Origin: Sordariomycetes sp. S80-01Y
Taxonomy: Eukaryota; Ascomycota; Sordariomycetes
DNA: 64,000 nt
Assembly (NCBI GenBank): GCA_037042185.1
Contig: JAXQJY010000028.1
Location: 806,001-870,000 of the forward strand
Reading direction: 5' to 3'
The notes beneath the pieces were generated by a model. It was given only the letters and a program-made list of their open reading frames with translations, made no database searches and was not told the DNA's origin. Both the position numbers and the translations under genes were made by a program. This document shows, in pieces, positions 10,737-20,901 of this stretch; position 1 is the first letter of the stretch; every line of letters begins with the position of its first letter.

Positions 10737-11541
10737 GGCGGCGGATGGGGGGGGGCTTCGTTGGACGAAGGACCGAGCAGGAGGAGGAATCGGAGGGGAG
10801 CTTTTATCTGCGCCGTTGGAGGTTGCGCATGGTTGGAGATCAGGCGGAGCACAAGAGACGAGGGGGACGGAGCTCTATAGCGGATTTCAGAGCATGAAAT
10901 GGCGTTGTTGGTGGACAATGGGAGTTGAGGTTGTACTGAGTCGGTTCCGAGTAGTATCAGTAGGCGGGAGCAGCGTCGGAGGTTTGACACGTCGCGTCTG
11001 CACGTGTAAATGGATCCCGCTGCCAGTGGAGCGAGGTGGCACAGGGACCCGCGGACCACTGCAGAGGACCCACCGCCAGCACCGCCAGCACTGCCGCCCC
11101 CTGTTGAAGATTGAAGATGGTGGTCTTGTCATCTCGGCCATGAATGGAAGCCACCCCTTTGACATGACAAGGCAAATTATCGCAAAGCAGCTCGTCGTGA
11201 TTACATCGCCCATGGGTCTTCCAACCACCAAGCGCCTGTTGGGATAATTAAGCAGCCAGTCACTCGTCCACCAAGTGGCAAAAACCAGTAGCAGTACTAC
11301 TGCGCCGTACTTTGATTCCTGCTCTGCCAAGTAGTGACGCCCGATGCTCGGCGTCTGCTCGGAACCTGGAAGTCAACCCACCCGCTCTCCCACTGGCAGT
11401 CCCAACAAAGCCTCACCCCAGAGCCACCCCAACTCCGAGAGATCACCCAAAATCCGCCCCGATCCTCAGCTCCGCCGGCTGATCCTCTCTTCATCTTCTG
11501 GTCTCATGCGTCCTCCAGCATGAGAAGTAGCCTCGCCCACC
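10737..11541. promoter_or_regulatory. Divergent promoter region, alg7/RBR ligase
   Basis: This 805-bp region contains a short CCGCCAGCA-type imperfect repeat near 11070-11095. Open frames here have no coding character. No specific regulatory site was recognised. Confidence 0.4.
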
Positions 11542-13491
11542 ATGGTCTTCACCGGCCTCCTCACAGGCACCTCGTCCTCCACCGACGCCCGTCCCTCCTC
11601 TAGGTCCTCCCGCTCCCACACGCACTCCGCCGACGACCCCTTCCTCCCCGATTACATCCACGACGATGCGCAGCTGCCGTGCATACCGCCCGAGCGACCC
11701 AATCTGCGAGAGCTGAACCAGGCCTTGGAGGCCCTGGCGAGCTGCTTTCCCGATATCCAGATTGAAGTGTTTCGGGAGTTGCTGGGCAGCTTCGATGGCG
11801 AGAGTCGGATGGCGCTCGTCGCGGACGCCCTGCTGAAGAACCGCGTGAGCTGGGTCAAGGGCCGATGGAGGGTGGTTGAAAAGGGCGTCGAGCCCGATGA
11901 GATGATCCCCAGGTCCGAGACCTTCAGGAGCGACGAGTACAAACTGGCCGTCCAGACGCTGGCGTACCAGGAGTTCAAGGGCCTGTCCAAATCGACCATC
12001 AACGCCGTCCTAGCAGAGTCGAACCACTCCTACCTCGAAGCCCGACAAACCCTCGCTAACCTATCCTCGAAATCATGGCGCTTCACCCTGTCGGCCTTCT
12101 TTCTGCGACGGAAACCCATCGCTACGGGCGATGCGGAGAATCATCCCCTGGTATCATGGAGATCCTCGGGACAAGGGTCAATTTATCCCGCCATACGCGC
12201 TACCGGAAATGCTGAGTTTGATCGCGAGCTGTTCGAGAGGTTGATCGTCCCGCTGAAGGAAAGGGATAGGGAGCAGAGGAGGACGGCGGACCGAGAGTAC
12301 GCGAGGCAGCTGAACGAGGAGGAAGCGGAGGCCGCGGACGCCACTCACGAGTGTGCGTGCTGCTTCATACCCGGACCTTGGGAGGAGCTCACCCACTGCT
12401 CCTTGGACGGACACCTGATCTGCTTCCGCTGCGTGCAGCACTCTATCCAGGAAGCGGTCTTCGGGCAATCTTGGCAGAGCACCATCAATCACGAGACTGG
12501 GACGCTCAAGTGCATGGCCGTAGAGGGCAGCGGCTGTTCCGGACATATCCAGCACGAGCATATCCGCCGGGCGATGGAGGAAGTGAAGAAGGGCGCCGAG
12601 ATCCTGCACAAGCTGGACCAGAGGCTGGCAGAGCACAGTCTGCTGGCGACCAACATGCCCCTCGTGCGGTGTCCCTTCTGCGCCTACGCGGAGATCGACG
12701 ACATCTACATGCCAGCGACCGAGTCCCGCATGCGGGTCCGCATCGACAGCATCATCAACCTCGTCCTCATCCTGATCTGCATAGCAGTAACGCCCTTCCT
12801 CCTCCCCGCCGTCGCGCTCTCGTCCCTGCTCTGCCTCATTCTTTCCTCCCAGCAGACGTTCGGAGACTACTTGCGACGCGAGTGGAACCACGCCATAGGC
12901 CGGCATCGACGAAGGCGCCGCGGTCAGAAGTTTACGTGCCAAGACCCTTCCTGCGGCCGGTCATCCTGCCTCTCGTGCCACAAAGCCTGGAAAGACGTCC
13001 ACGTCTGCAACGAATCCTCCCTCGTCGCCCTTCGCACCCAGGTCGAGCAGGCCATGTCCATGGCCGTCAAGCGCGTCTGCCCGCGCTGCAACACGTCCTT
13101 CGTGAAGAACGCCGGCTGCAACAAGCTCACCTGTCCCTGCGGCTACAAGATGTGCTACGTCTGCCGCGCCGACCTGTCCGACGAGGGGTACCGGCACTTC
13201 TGCGACCACTTCCGCCCGGACGGCGACCCGAGACCTTGCAACGAGTGCGATCGGTGCAACCTGTGGGAGAGCGAGGACACGGACAAGATCCTGAAGCAGG
13301 CCCGCGAGGAGGCCGAGAGGAAATGGAAGGCCATGGAGAACAGGGACCTGAGCGGCGCGGAGAAAGCCTTCCTCGCGACGGGGGTGGCGAGCGGAAGGGA
13401 TAACACCAGCATTGAGAGCATGATATTGAGCGGCCGCCTGCCGACCCTGGCGCAAGTGTTGGATGGAGTGGTCGAGACGATATTTGTTTAA
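11542..13491 (+). CDS. RBR (RING-IBR-RING) E3 ubiquitin ligase, RNF216/TRIAD3-like, with membrane hairpin
   Basis: One exon encodes 649 residues. The N-terminus has a CUE-like helix bundle at about 50-95 (LNQALEALASCFPDIQIEVF) and a second helical module at about 130-185. RING1 begins HECACCFIPG and continues ICFRCVQ. The IBR starts at RCPFCAY and resumes at FTCQDPSCG..CLSC. RING2 is CPRCNTSFVKNAGCNKLTC, with C526 in the position of the RBR catalytic cysteine, then CGYKMCYVCRADL and the HFCDHFRPDG..CNECDRCNLW tail typical of the RNF216 class. Between the two halves of the IBR, residues 404-436 are strongly hydrophobic (IINLVLILICIAVTPFLLP onward), long enough for a re-entrant hairpin or one to two TM segments. 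The enzyme therefore probably works at a membrane; substrate unknown. The gene is convergent with fox2. Confidence 0.88.
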   Translation: MVFTGLLTGTSSSTDARPSSRSSRSHTHSADDPFLPDYIHDDAQLPCIPPERPNLRELNQALEALASCFPDIQIEVFRELLGSFDGESRMALVADALLKNRVSWVKGRWRVVEKGVEPDEMIPRSETFRSDEYKLAVQTLAYQEFKGLSKSTINAVLAESNHSYLEARQTLANLSSKSWRFTLSAFFLRRKPIATGDAENHPLVSWRSSGQGSIYPAIRATGNAEFDRELFERLIVPLKERDREQRRTADREYARQLNEEEAEAADATHECACCFIPGPWEELTHCSLDGHLICFRCVQHSIQEAVFGQSWQSTINHETGTLKCMAVEGSGCSGHIQHEHIRRAMEEVKKGAEILHKLDQRLAEHSLLATNMPLVRCPFCAYAEIDDIYMPATESRMRVRIDSIINLVLILICIAVTPFLLPAVALSSLLCLILSSQQTFGDYLRREWNHAIGRHRRRRRGQKFTCQDPSCGRSSCLSCHKAWKDVHVCNESSLVALRTQVEQAMSMAVKRVCPRCNTSFVKNAGCNKLTCPCGYKMCYVCRADLSDEGYRHFCDHFRPDGDPRPCNECDRCNLWESEDTDKILKQAREEAERKWKAMENRDLSGAEKAFLATGVASGRDNTSIESMILSGRLPTLAQVLDGVVETIFV

Positions 13492-13801
13492 GGAGTCTGG
13501 GATTTGATTTTGGGAGTCTTTGGGTACAGTGACACACAGCACACAGCAAAAGACATGCTATCAGCGGGCGTTGGGATGGGGCACTGGACTTGGATGACGA
13601 GGGCATACACAGGGCACACGGGCACTCGGGACGGAGCTTTTAAATCGGTATGATACGGAAAACTTGCGTAAAGACATTATAATACACAGCTCGGCGGCCA
13701 TTCCGCTCAACCCACATGCCATCGTAGTCGTCATTCGTCCGCGGCGCACCTACGAACCTTGCCCTCAGCTCAGACTTACACTGCTCCTTACCGCCTTTTG
13801 T
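13492..13801. other. Convergent 3' spacer, RBR ligase/fox2
   Basis: This 310-bp spacer lies between opposing stop codons. No gene or repeat was recognised. Confidence 0.4.
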
Positions 13802-16763
13802 TTAGATCTTGCTCTTCTCGTCGCCCATAAGCTCGGCCGCCGCGCCTGCGATGGCCATCTTGCCCGTCTCCTTGACCTTGACCTGGAAGGTGACCTTGGC
13901 GCCGTCCCTCCACATCTCGGTGATGAGGGTCTGGCCGGGGATGACGGGCCCGGCGAACCTCACCTTGATGTTCTTGAAGGCGCCGAACTTGTCGTAGACG
14001 GCCTTGCCGGCGAAGCCAAAGGTGCACAGGCCGTGGAGGATGGGGGCCTTGAAGCCGCCCATCTTGGCGAAGGCCGGGTCCACGTGCAGGGGGTTGTAGT
14101 CGCCGCTGAGGCGGTAGATGGCGGCCTGGTCCTCGCTGGTCTGGGACTCGACGACCACGTCCGGGTGGCGCTGGGGCGGCTTGTTGGGCGCCGTCGCGGG
14201 GCCGCGGTCGGCGCCCTTGCTCTGGCCGCCGAAGCCGCCGCAGCCGCGCAGGAAGACGGTCATCTCGTTGTAGAAGACCTCCTCGCCCGTGTCGGCCAGC
14301 GTCGTGGTGATGCCGTTCTTGAGGATGGCGGCGCTGCCCTTGTCGACGACCTCGAGGAGGCGGGCCTTGGACGTCAGGTGGGCGGCCGTGGGCAGGGGCC
14401 ACTTCCTGATCTCGAGGTACTGCTCGCCGTGGAGAAGCATCATGGGCGAGAAGTTGGGCACGATGGCGTCGTAGTCGAAGGGCATCTCGGCGTTGAAGGG
14501 CGGGATGACGCCGAAGGTGGGCACGACCTGGAAGTCCTCGGCGCCCTCGAAGACGTACTTGAGCTCGGTGCGCTTGGCGCCGATGCCGAGGTTGTAGAGG
14601 ATGGCATCACGCTCCTCGTACTTGTACGGGGTGGCGGCACCCTCCTTCTTGACGGCTTCGGCGATGGCCTTGACGTGTTCACTCTCACCGGCAGCGGGAG
14701 CATCAGACTTCTGAGAGGACACGGGAGCATTAGCGCACTGAGAACCGGGGAATATATATTCAAACAGAGCTATGTACAATCATACCTTGCTGCCACCCTT
14801 CTTGTTCTCCATGTTGGCCATGACCTTCTTCAGCGAATCCTGCATCTTCTCGGGGTGATCCGCGTCCGGGCTGTCAAAGTTGACAATGTCCTTCCAGTGC
14901 TTGGCAACCTCCTCCGGCACGAGGGGCACGTCGACGGGGAATCCGTGGCCGCCGGCGCGCTGCCAGCGGGTGCGGCCGGCCCAGCCGGACCCGACCTCGT
15001 ACAGGCCGCCCGTGGGGTCGGGGCACTTGTCAGAGCAGAGGGCCAGGACCAGGGGCGCGATGTAGTCGGGCTTGAAGGCCTGGACCATCTCCTCGGGCAT
15101 GATGGTGGCCGTCATCTGGGTGCCGGCGTTGGGGGCGATGGTGTTGACGAAGATGTTGTACTTGGCGCCTTCGAGGGCGAGGGCGCGGGAGAAGCCAAGG
15201 ATGCCGCATTTCTGAAAACTACGTTAGCATGTCTACGTCCCATCAACGTGAATCCAAGTAGGACTTACGGCTGCGGAGTAGTTGGCCTGGCCAAAGTTGC
15301 CGTAGATGCCACTCGTGGAAGTGGTGTTCAGCACCCGGCCGTACTTCTGCTTGAGGAAGTAAGGCCAAGCAGCCTTGGTGGTCTTGTAGGTGCCGCGCAG
15401 GTGCACGTTCATGACGGGATCCCAGAGGTTGTCGTCCATGTTGGTGAAGGCCTTGTCACGGAGGATACCGGCGTTGTTGACCAAGATATCGATGCGACCA
15501 AACGCATCAATGGCACCCTTCACAACAGCCTCACCATCCTCGGCGGAAGCCTTGACACCGACGGCTTTGCCACCGGCTTGCTTGATCTCCTTGACGACAT
15601 CGTCGGGGTTGACGAGGTCGTTGACGACAATCGAGGCACCGTACTTGGCGAAGGCCAGGGCATACGCGCGACCGATGCCGGCACCTCCACCAGTGATGAG
15701 AGCGACCTTGCCGGAGAAGTCGAGAGTCTCGCCCTTTTCGCTCGGGCTCATCTTCATCGACTCCTGCAGCAGGGTCAAGAAATCGTTGGGACCCGTGGGG
15801 TACTGGGGCTGGGAGAAGTCGACGACCTTGTCCCACTTCTTGAGAATGGCGCCGGGAGTGTAGGAGTCGTCCGCCTTGAGCAGAAGACCACTGGACCGCT
15901 CCCAACGGAGCTTAGACATGGCGCCGGCGCCGACCTCGAAGATGCCACCGGTCTCGTTGGTGTTGTTCTTGTGGACGAGAACGGCAACTAGCGGGACAAC
16001 CCAGTCAGGGCGCAGGTTCTCGAGCACATCTGGAGGCATAACCGTCTCGGTCATGCGGCTGGCAGCTGCAAATTGTCAGAGAACGAGCGGTGGAAGGACA
16101 GGATGGAGATTGTGCATACCGATGGGCGCAATGACGTTGCAGAGAATGTTGTACTTGACGCCCTCCTTGGCGAGGGTCTCGGTGAAACCAACCATGGCGA
16201 GCTTGGCCGACGAGTAGTTCGTCTGGCCAAAGTTGCCGAACAGACCAGCCGCGGAAGCCGTGTTGATGACACGACCATACTTCTGTTTCCTGAAGTGCGG
16301 CCAGGCAGCGCGAGCGCACTTGTAGGCGCCCTTGACGTGGACCCTGTTGATCAGATCCCAGTCCTCGTCCTTCATGTTCTTGAAGCTGACGTCTCGCAGG
16401 ATACCGGCATTGTTGAGGAGGATGTCGATGCGGCCAAAGGCCTGGATCGCCGTGTCGATGATCTTGTCGCCGTTCTCGACGCTGTCGTAGTTGGCGACGG
16501 CCTTGCCGCCGGCTTGCTTGATCTCGTTGACCACGACATCCGCGGCCTAGGAATGTCATCAGCAACGCGCCTCGGCTGCGACGGGTGGGGAGCAGGAGAC
16601 TTACCTTTGTCGAGTTACCCTCGCCCTTGAAGGAGCCGCCGAGGTCGTTGACGACGACGCTGGCGCCCCGCGAGGCGAAGAAGAGGGCGTAGACCTTGCC
16701 CAGACCGCCGCCAGCACCGGTGACAACGACGACCTGGCCGTCGTATCGTAGCTGTTCAGACAT
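13802..16763 (-). CDS. fox2: Peroxisomal multifunctional beta-oxidation protein (Fox2)
   Basis: Five exons on the minus strand: 16763-16605, 16546-16120, 16065-15269, 15211-14786 and 14710-13802, giving 905 residues, the usual size. Two tandem short-chain dehydrogenase domains each show a TGxxx[11 protein letters not shown] nucleotide loop, a NNAGILRD block and a YSxAK active site. The first is TNYSSAK; the second is ANYSAAK, formed across the exon 3/4 junction. The C-terminal part is a MaoC-like 2-enoyl-CoA hydratase 2 with [19 protein letters not shown] and ILHGLCTFG. The protein ends SKI, a PTS1-like peroxisomal signal. It converts trans-2-enoyl-CoA to 3-ketoacyl-CoA by way of the D-3-hydroxy intermediate (known). 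Upstream lies an inverted CCTCGG/CCGAGG pair. A long open frame on the opposite strand is a shadow. Confidence 0.96.
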
Positions 16764-17008
16764 GACGTAGGTTGTGAATGTGCGCAGTGCTATGGGTATG
16801 AGGACACGAGCGCGGTGGGAATTGAGAGGAAGAAAAAGGGAAGGGGGAAGGGAGAGGGTGGATGAAGGATGTGCAAGGAGGAGGTGAAGAGGAACAACCG
16901 AACGGTGGCTTTAAAAACGAGCTGCTTGTCGAATATGGAAAGATGATGATACCGAGCGACGGAGCCCTGGAGGCTCTCAGTGGTCGCTGGGGAAGCACCT
17001 GAAAGAAA

Positions 17009-17036
17009 CCTCGGCTTAGTCTGGGGCACGCCGAGG
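17009..17036. promoter_or_regulatory. Inverted CCTCGG pair, candidate FarA/FarB fatty-acid response sites
   Basis: CCTCGG lies at 17009-17014 and its reverse complement at 17031-17036, 16 bp apart and about 245 bp upstream of the fox2 ATG. CCTCGG is the established core recognised by the Aspergillus FarA/FarB Zn-cluster factors at fatty-acid-inducible genes. Function here is inferred. Confidence 0.5.
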
Positions 17037-17574
17037 GGATCCCGGGGCCGGCGCTAGTCCCGTTTCGGTTTCGGCTCAGCGCTCAGCTTCACATGCCAAA
17101 CGCCGAGTGGTGGTGAGGGGGAGACGTCATTGCCGCTGAGAAGTGCCGCTGTCGCTGTCGCTGCCAACTTGGGCTGCGAACGTTGGCCCTTAAAACCGCT
17201 CTTGACATTCTGCCTCCAGGCATGACTTGGAATCGAGGACCATCAGAAGGTTCAAACACTTCGCTACAATCCTCGTCTACACGGGATGAGGCAACGTCGT
17301 GGAGCAGCTGCTGCGGTTCCTCCACTCGATGTGAGCCGTCGTCGTACCACGCGGTGTCACATGTTGACCGTCCAGACTGGGCACTGGGCAGCTCGTGGAA
17401 CGCCAGAGTGAAGGCCATGTGCCGGTCGACGGCTTATATAATTCATCAGTTCGACTCGAGCCGCAACGCCATTTCCATCCGGGCCATCAGGTCCAGGTCG
17501 TCGGACTATTTCAACACCGCAACTGCAGGTCCCCGGAGCCGATTGCGGCGCCGACCCCACACTCTGAGCGCTGG

Positions 17575-17607
17575 CAGGCGCATGCCAGGCGCATGCCAGG
17601 CGCATGG
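17575..17607. repeat. Tandem 11-bp repeat, three copies
   Basis: The unit CAGGCGCATGC occurs at 17575-17585 and 17586-17596; a third copy at 17597-17607 differs only in its last base. Each unit junction contains GCATGC, so the array is partly palindromic. It lies about 160 bp upstream of the tda10 ATG. Confidence 0.85.
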
Positions 17608-17765
17608 CGGGCTCCGTTCCGTATCTCTGTCCTCCGTAAACCGCGCGGAAAAGCATCTTGGCTCGTCTAATAAAAGACCGCCCGTCGTCCCACCGTAGAC
17701 GAAACCGAAATCATGTAATACCCCGTAGCAGTACCGGCCCAGCCATCGGTGACTTTCCTCCCAAA

Positions 17766-18653
17766 ATGGCCACCTTCGTCGACGACAAGACCCCTCTCTG
17801 CGTCCCCTTCATCCTCTCCCACCTCCAATCCTACCGCCCCGCACCCCCCGGCCGCCGCCCCTTCGTGATCGGCCTCAACGGCATCCAGGGCGCCGGCAAA
17901 ACTACTCTCGTCCGCGCCCTGGCCGAGGCTCTCGAGGCCGAGGGCGTCCACACCCTCGTCTGCAGCATCGACGACTTCTACCTCAACCACGATGACCTGA
18001 CGAGCCTGGCGCGAAGCCAACCCGACAACAAGCTGGTGCAGCACCGCGGGGAGCCGGGCACGCATGACCTGGCCCTCGCCAAGAGCTTCTTCGATGATCT
18101 GATGGAGGGGAGGGAGACGCTGGTGCCCGTCTATGATAAGAGCGCCTTCGGGGGCCGCGGTGACAGGGCGCCGCGGAGCGAGTGGAAGAGGGTGAACCAG
18201 CCTGGCCAGCCTCCCGTCAAGGCAGTCATCCTCGAGGGCTGGGCCGTGGGGTTCCGCGCGCTGAGCGATGCCGAAGTCGAGGCAAAGTGGAAAGCCCCAA
18301 GCCGGACGCTGGCAGATCACAAGCTGGAGCACTTGCTCTTCATCAACGAAGCGCTCAGGGGCTATGACGTCCTGACCGACCTGTTCGACGCCTTCATCCA
18401 CATCGACGCCGAGGACACGCAGTTTGTCTACGACTGGCGCTCGCAGCAGGAGGAGCATCTGAAGCGGGAGAAGGGGGATCCGAACGCTGGCATGACCCCG
18501 GAACAGGTTGTCAAGTTCGTGGACGGCTATTTCCCCGGCTATGAGCTCTATACCGACAAGGTCAGGAGTGGCATCTTGCCAGGTCAACAAGGCAAACAGC
18601 TGAGGATGGTGGTTGGCCGCGACCGCAAGGTCAAGACTGTCCATCGAATTTGA
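17766..18653 (+). CDS. tda10: P-loop kinase Tda10 / D-glycerate 3-kinase-like
   Basis: A single exon encodes 295 residues, close to the 290 of yeast Tda10 (YGR205W). The start is the ATG at 17766, which gives MATFVDDKTPLCVPFIL. The frame is open further upstream but has no ATG there. The Walker A loop is GLNGIQGAGKTTLV (about 37-50), followed by SIDDFYLNHDDL. The C-terminal half has VILEGWAVGFRALSD and WRSQQEEHLKR, then a conserved MTPEQVVKFVDGYFPGYELY segment. The family is related to plant glycerate kinase and to uridine/pantothenate kinases; the fungal substrate is not settled (known). The gene is convergent with the ECM11-domain gene, 212 bp apart, and divergent from fox2. I see no targeting signal. 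Confidence 0.88.
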   Translation: MATFVDDKTPLCVPFILSHLQSYRPAPPGRRPFVIGLNGIQGAGKTTLVRALAEALEAEGVHTLVCSIDDFYLNHDDLTSLARSQPDNKLVQHRGEPGTHDLALAKSFFDDLMEGRETLVPVYDKSAFGGRGDRAPRSEWKRVNQPGQPPVKAVILEGWAVGFRALSDAEVEAKWKAPSRTLADHKLEHLLFINEALRGYDVLTDLFDAFIHIDAEDTQFVYDWRSQQEEHLKREKGDPNAGMTPEQVVKFVDGYFPGYELYTDKVRSGILPGQQGKQLRMVVGRDRKVKTVHRI

Positions 18654-18865
18654 TTCAATTTCAGACACTTCTCCATTCTAGTTGCTCGCCAGTAGACCCA
18701 TTGAGATAAGTTCGCCCAAAACAAGAACGCCTCGTAGCAAGTTTGATCCCCGTATAGCAAATGCCCCAAACGCCTGCTCATGTCATGTTGGCCGCTGGGG
18801 TCATCATGTAAATCATCCTCGCCTTGTTCCGATCACCGCTCGCGTCGGGCTCATTCCGCACGCAA

Positions 18866-20407
18866 CTAGCCCTGTCTCTCACCGACGACTCGCAGTCCAT
18901 CCTGCCTCATCTTCTGCATCTTGCGATCTAGCGCATCAGAGCGCATCCGAACGGCTTCTTCGCGCCTGGCCTCCTCCTTCTCGAACTCACTGACCACCTT
19001 GCGCTTGGCGCGGCGCGCCTCCTTGACTCGCTTCATGAGGTCTGCAAAGCGATCCACAAACCAGTCGCCAGACTCCTCCCAATCATCGATCTTCATCCTC
19101 GAGAAGAACTCTCGTTGTCCGTCCTCTGATTCATGCGCGAATCGTTCGAGCTTGTTCGACAGTGGGTTGCCATCACCCCCCTCGTTGTTGCCTGCCTGCG
19201 CAGGATCGAGGTCGAATGGCTCATTGAGCAAATCACCAAACGACTTTTGGGCGAGTATGTTGTCGTCATAGTCAAGGGCGGCGCGAGCCCGTTTCTTCGA
19301 AGGATTGTAGCTGTTCCAATTCATGGCTGGCGGTTTCGGAGACGCCATTGCACTCTCCATTAGAGCCCCCTGTGGCTGCTTCCGGATCCGCTGAGGCTGC
19401 TTTGAGGGTTTCGGTGTAGCTTCTTGCATGGGATCATCAATGGGCTGATCCTCCTCCTCCAGCTCTATAACCTCATGTGCTCTTGTCGGGTAGCTATCAG
19501 AAACTTGTTGCGGGTAGTTGTTGTAGGGCGAAGGATCAAATCCGCGCTGTTTGCTATGCCGATTCTCTCTCTTCTGGGGTTTGATCTTCACTCCTCTATA
19601 GGGAAGATCTCGAGTCAATTTTGCGGGTGAAGCAGGAGCATAGCGCTCACCGCTGTGGCGTCTCTCATGTAAGGGTTCGTCTGTGAAGCCATCTCGGACG
19701 TGAGACTTGTCTCGACGGTGCTCTCGAGACTGGTTCAAAACAATCCTCGATCCCTCGAGCTGTAATGGGGCATTACCTAGACCCTGTGCCCTTTGAAAGT
19801 GGCCGAACCCATGCCCAAGTTCGGGAGAGAGACCCCGCGGCTCCTCTTGAACTGATCGATAAGATATTCTCCGATCCTTTGGCCGTGTTCGCTGAGGAAC
19901 TACTTGCCGTTCTTCTTCCTGATGAACGAACACGTCCTCTAGCTCCGGATGGGGAGTCGTAACCCGCGAGTTCATGAAATCATCGCCCAACTGCGAACCT
20001 TCGAAGAGTGCTCGGTTAGTTGCGTCTTCGTCAAGGGGCATGTTCAGCCTCTCCGTCAAGGGCTCGTCGACGGGCTCCGGCTCTGGCACTGGATTTGGTC
20101 TGGCTTTGATAGGGGATGGTTTGCTGGGCTTGCTGGAGAAGTTGAGCATCGCTTGAGAGCCCGGGACTTTTCTGGAAGGCTTCAGAAAGACATCGATTTT
20201 GGCAGCCTTTGCGAGCTCTTCTCTTGTAGGAGCCACCTTGTCGGGATGTGCCGTGGCATTGGGGGTGTCGGAGCGTGGTGGAACGCTGGCTTGCTTTGGG
20301 GCGGGGGCATTGTAATTGGCTTCGTTATCTGAGTTTCCTCTGGCGAAGCCTGAAAGACGATTGCCTTTATTCTTCAGACCATCATGAGTCTGCGGTTTGG
20401 GAGGCAT
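18866..20407 (-). CDS. ECM11-domain protein
   Basis: One exon encodes 513 residues from the ATG at 20407 (MPPKPQTHDGLKNKGNRLSG); the frame is open upstream but without an ATG. The first three quarters are Pro/Ser/charged and predicted disordered, with an acidic patch (VIELEEEDQPIDD). The conserved part is the C-terminus, about 365-513: ALDYDDNILAQKSFGDLLNE, EPFDLDPAQA, REFFSRMKIDDWEESGDWF and a long basic-acidic helix (MKRVKEARRAKRKV). This matches the fungal Ecm11 C-terminal family as I remember it. In yeast, Ecm11 is a SUMOylated component of the synaptonemal complex central region and acts in meiosis (known). Whether this homologue has that role is inference. It is divergent to the MFS gene. 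Confidence 0.72.
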   Translation of the reverse strand: MPPKPQTHDGLKNKGNRLSGFARGNSDNEANYNAPAPKQASVPPRSDTPNATAHPDKVAPTREELAKAAKIDVFLKPSRKVPGSQAMLNFSSKPSKPSPIKARPNPVPEPEPVDEPLTERLNMPLDEDATNRALFEGSQLGDDFMNSRVTTPHPELEDVFVHQEEERQVVPQRTRPKDRRISYRSVQEEPRGLSPELGHGFGHFQRAQGLGNAPLQLEGSRIVLNQSREHRRDKSHVRDGFTDEPLHERRHSGERYAPASPAKLTRDLPYRGVKIKPQKRENRHSKQRGFDPSPYNNYPQQVSDSYPTRAHEVIELEEEDQPIDDPMQEATPKPSKQPQRIRKQPQGALMESAMASPKPPAMNWNSYNPSKKRARAALDYDDNILAQKSFGDLLNEPFDLDPAQAGNNEGGDGNPLSNKLERFAHESEDGQREFFSRMKIDDWEESGDWFVDRFADLMKRVKEARRAKRKVVSEFEKEEARREEAVRMRSDALDRKMQKMRQDGLRVVGERQG

Positions 20408-20901
20408 CTTGGCGCTAGCGCGTATGCCAAGCGAGCGTTGGACTTGATGACTTTCTAGAGGAAGGTCGTGCGCAGATATTGAACACAACCGATGGCGTTA
20501 TAAGTGAGATGAGGAGACTCCGCGGTCAACTTCTCATCTTGCTTGGCGATCTGCACCACTCACACGTGGTCGACATTGAGAAATGAAGCTCGGATAAGAA
20601 GTCGCGTCTCAAGAACAAGGAGTTCCGGGGCAGTCACGAAGTCACGTGGCAACTAGAAACGCGCTTGACGCTACACCTTTTCTGGAATCACCGACCAAAA
20701 GTGGATTCATCGCGGCCGACTCCCACGACTCAACTGGATTCTGCCTGTTGACGACCTCCGAGCTCGGACTCGAGGCTCGTCATCGTAAGCATACAAAAGT
20801 CCCTGTCTGTCAACATGTGTTCCCTGGAAAGTTCAACAATTCTGTAACAATCAACAAGGCCCCTCTGGAAGCCCAGCCCAAAGGGTCTCAATTGCAGCGA
20901 C
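20408..20901. promoter_or_regulatory. Divergent promoter region, ECM11-domain gene/MFS gene
   Basis: This 494-bp region lies between two opposed start codons. No gene or repeat was found and no specific site recognised. Confidence 0.4.

Larger units (their letters stand above)
16764..17765. promoter_or_regulatory. Divergent promoter region, fox2/tda10
   Basis: This 1.0-kb region holds an inverted CCTCGG/CCGAGG pair at 17009-17036 and an 11-bp tandem repeat at 17575-17607. Open frames here show no coding character. Confidence 0.5.

Noticed and set aside
10887-11330. 147-codon minus-strand frame between alg7 and the RBR gene
   Set aside because: Starts with a plausible hydrophobic segment but decays into Arg/Ser-rich sequence, with no similarity or splice continuation; it lies in the divergent promoter.
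13664-15991. 775-codon open frame on the plus strand opposite fox2
   Set aside because: It is antisense to conserved fox2 exons, spans fox2 introns, is dominated by Leu/Gly/Val/Asp and matches no family. Strong GC bias at third positions makes such mirror frames common.
17658-17765. N-terminal extension of the Tda10-like protein as a basic targeting peptide
   Set aside because: The frame is open but has no ATG; it would need a TTG start, and homologues begin near the ATG at 17766.
17667-18668. 333-codon open frame antisense to tda10
   Set aside because: Covers the kinase exon on the opposite strand; composition reflects codon bias only.
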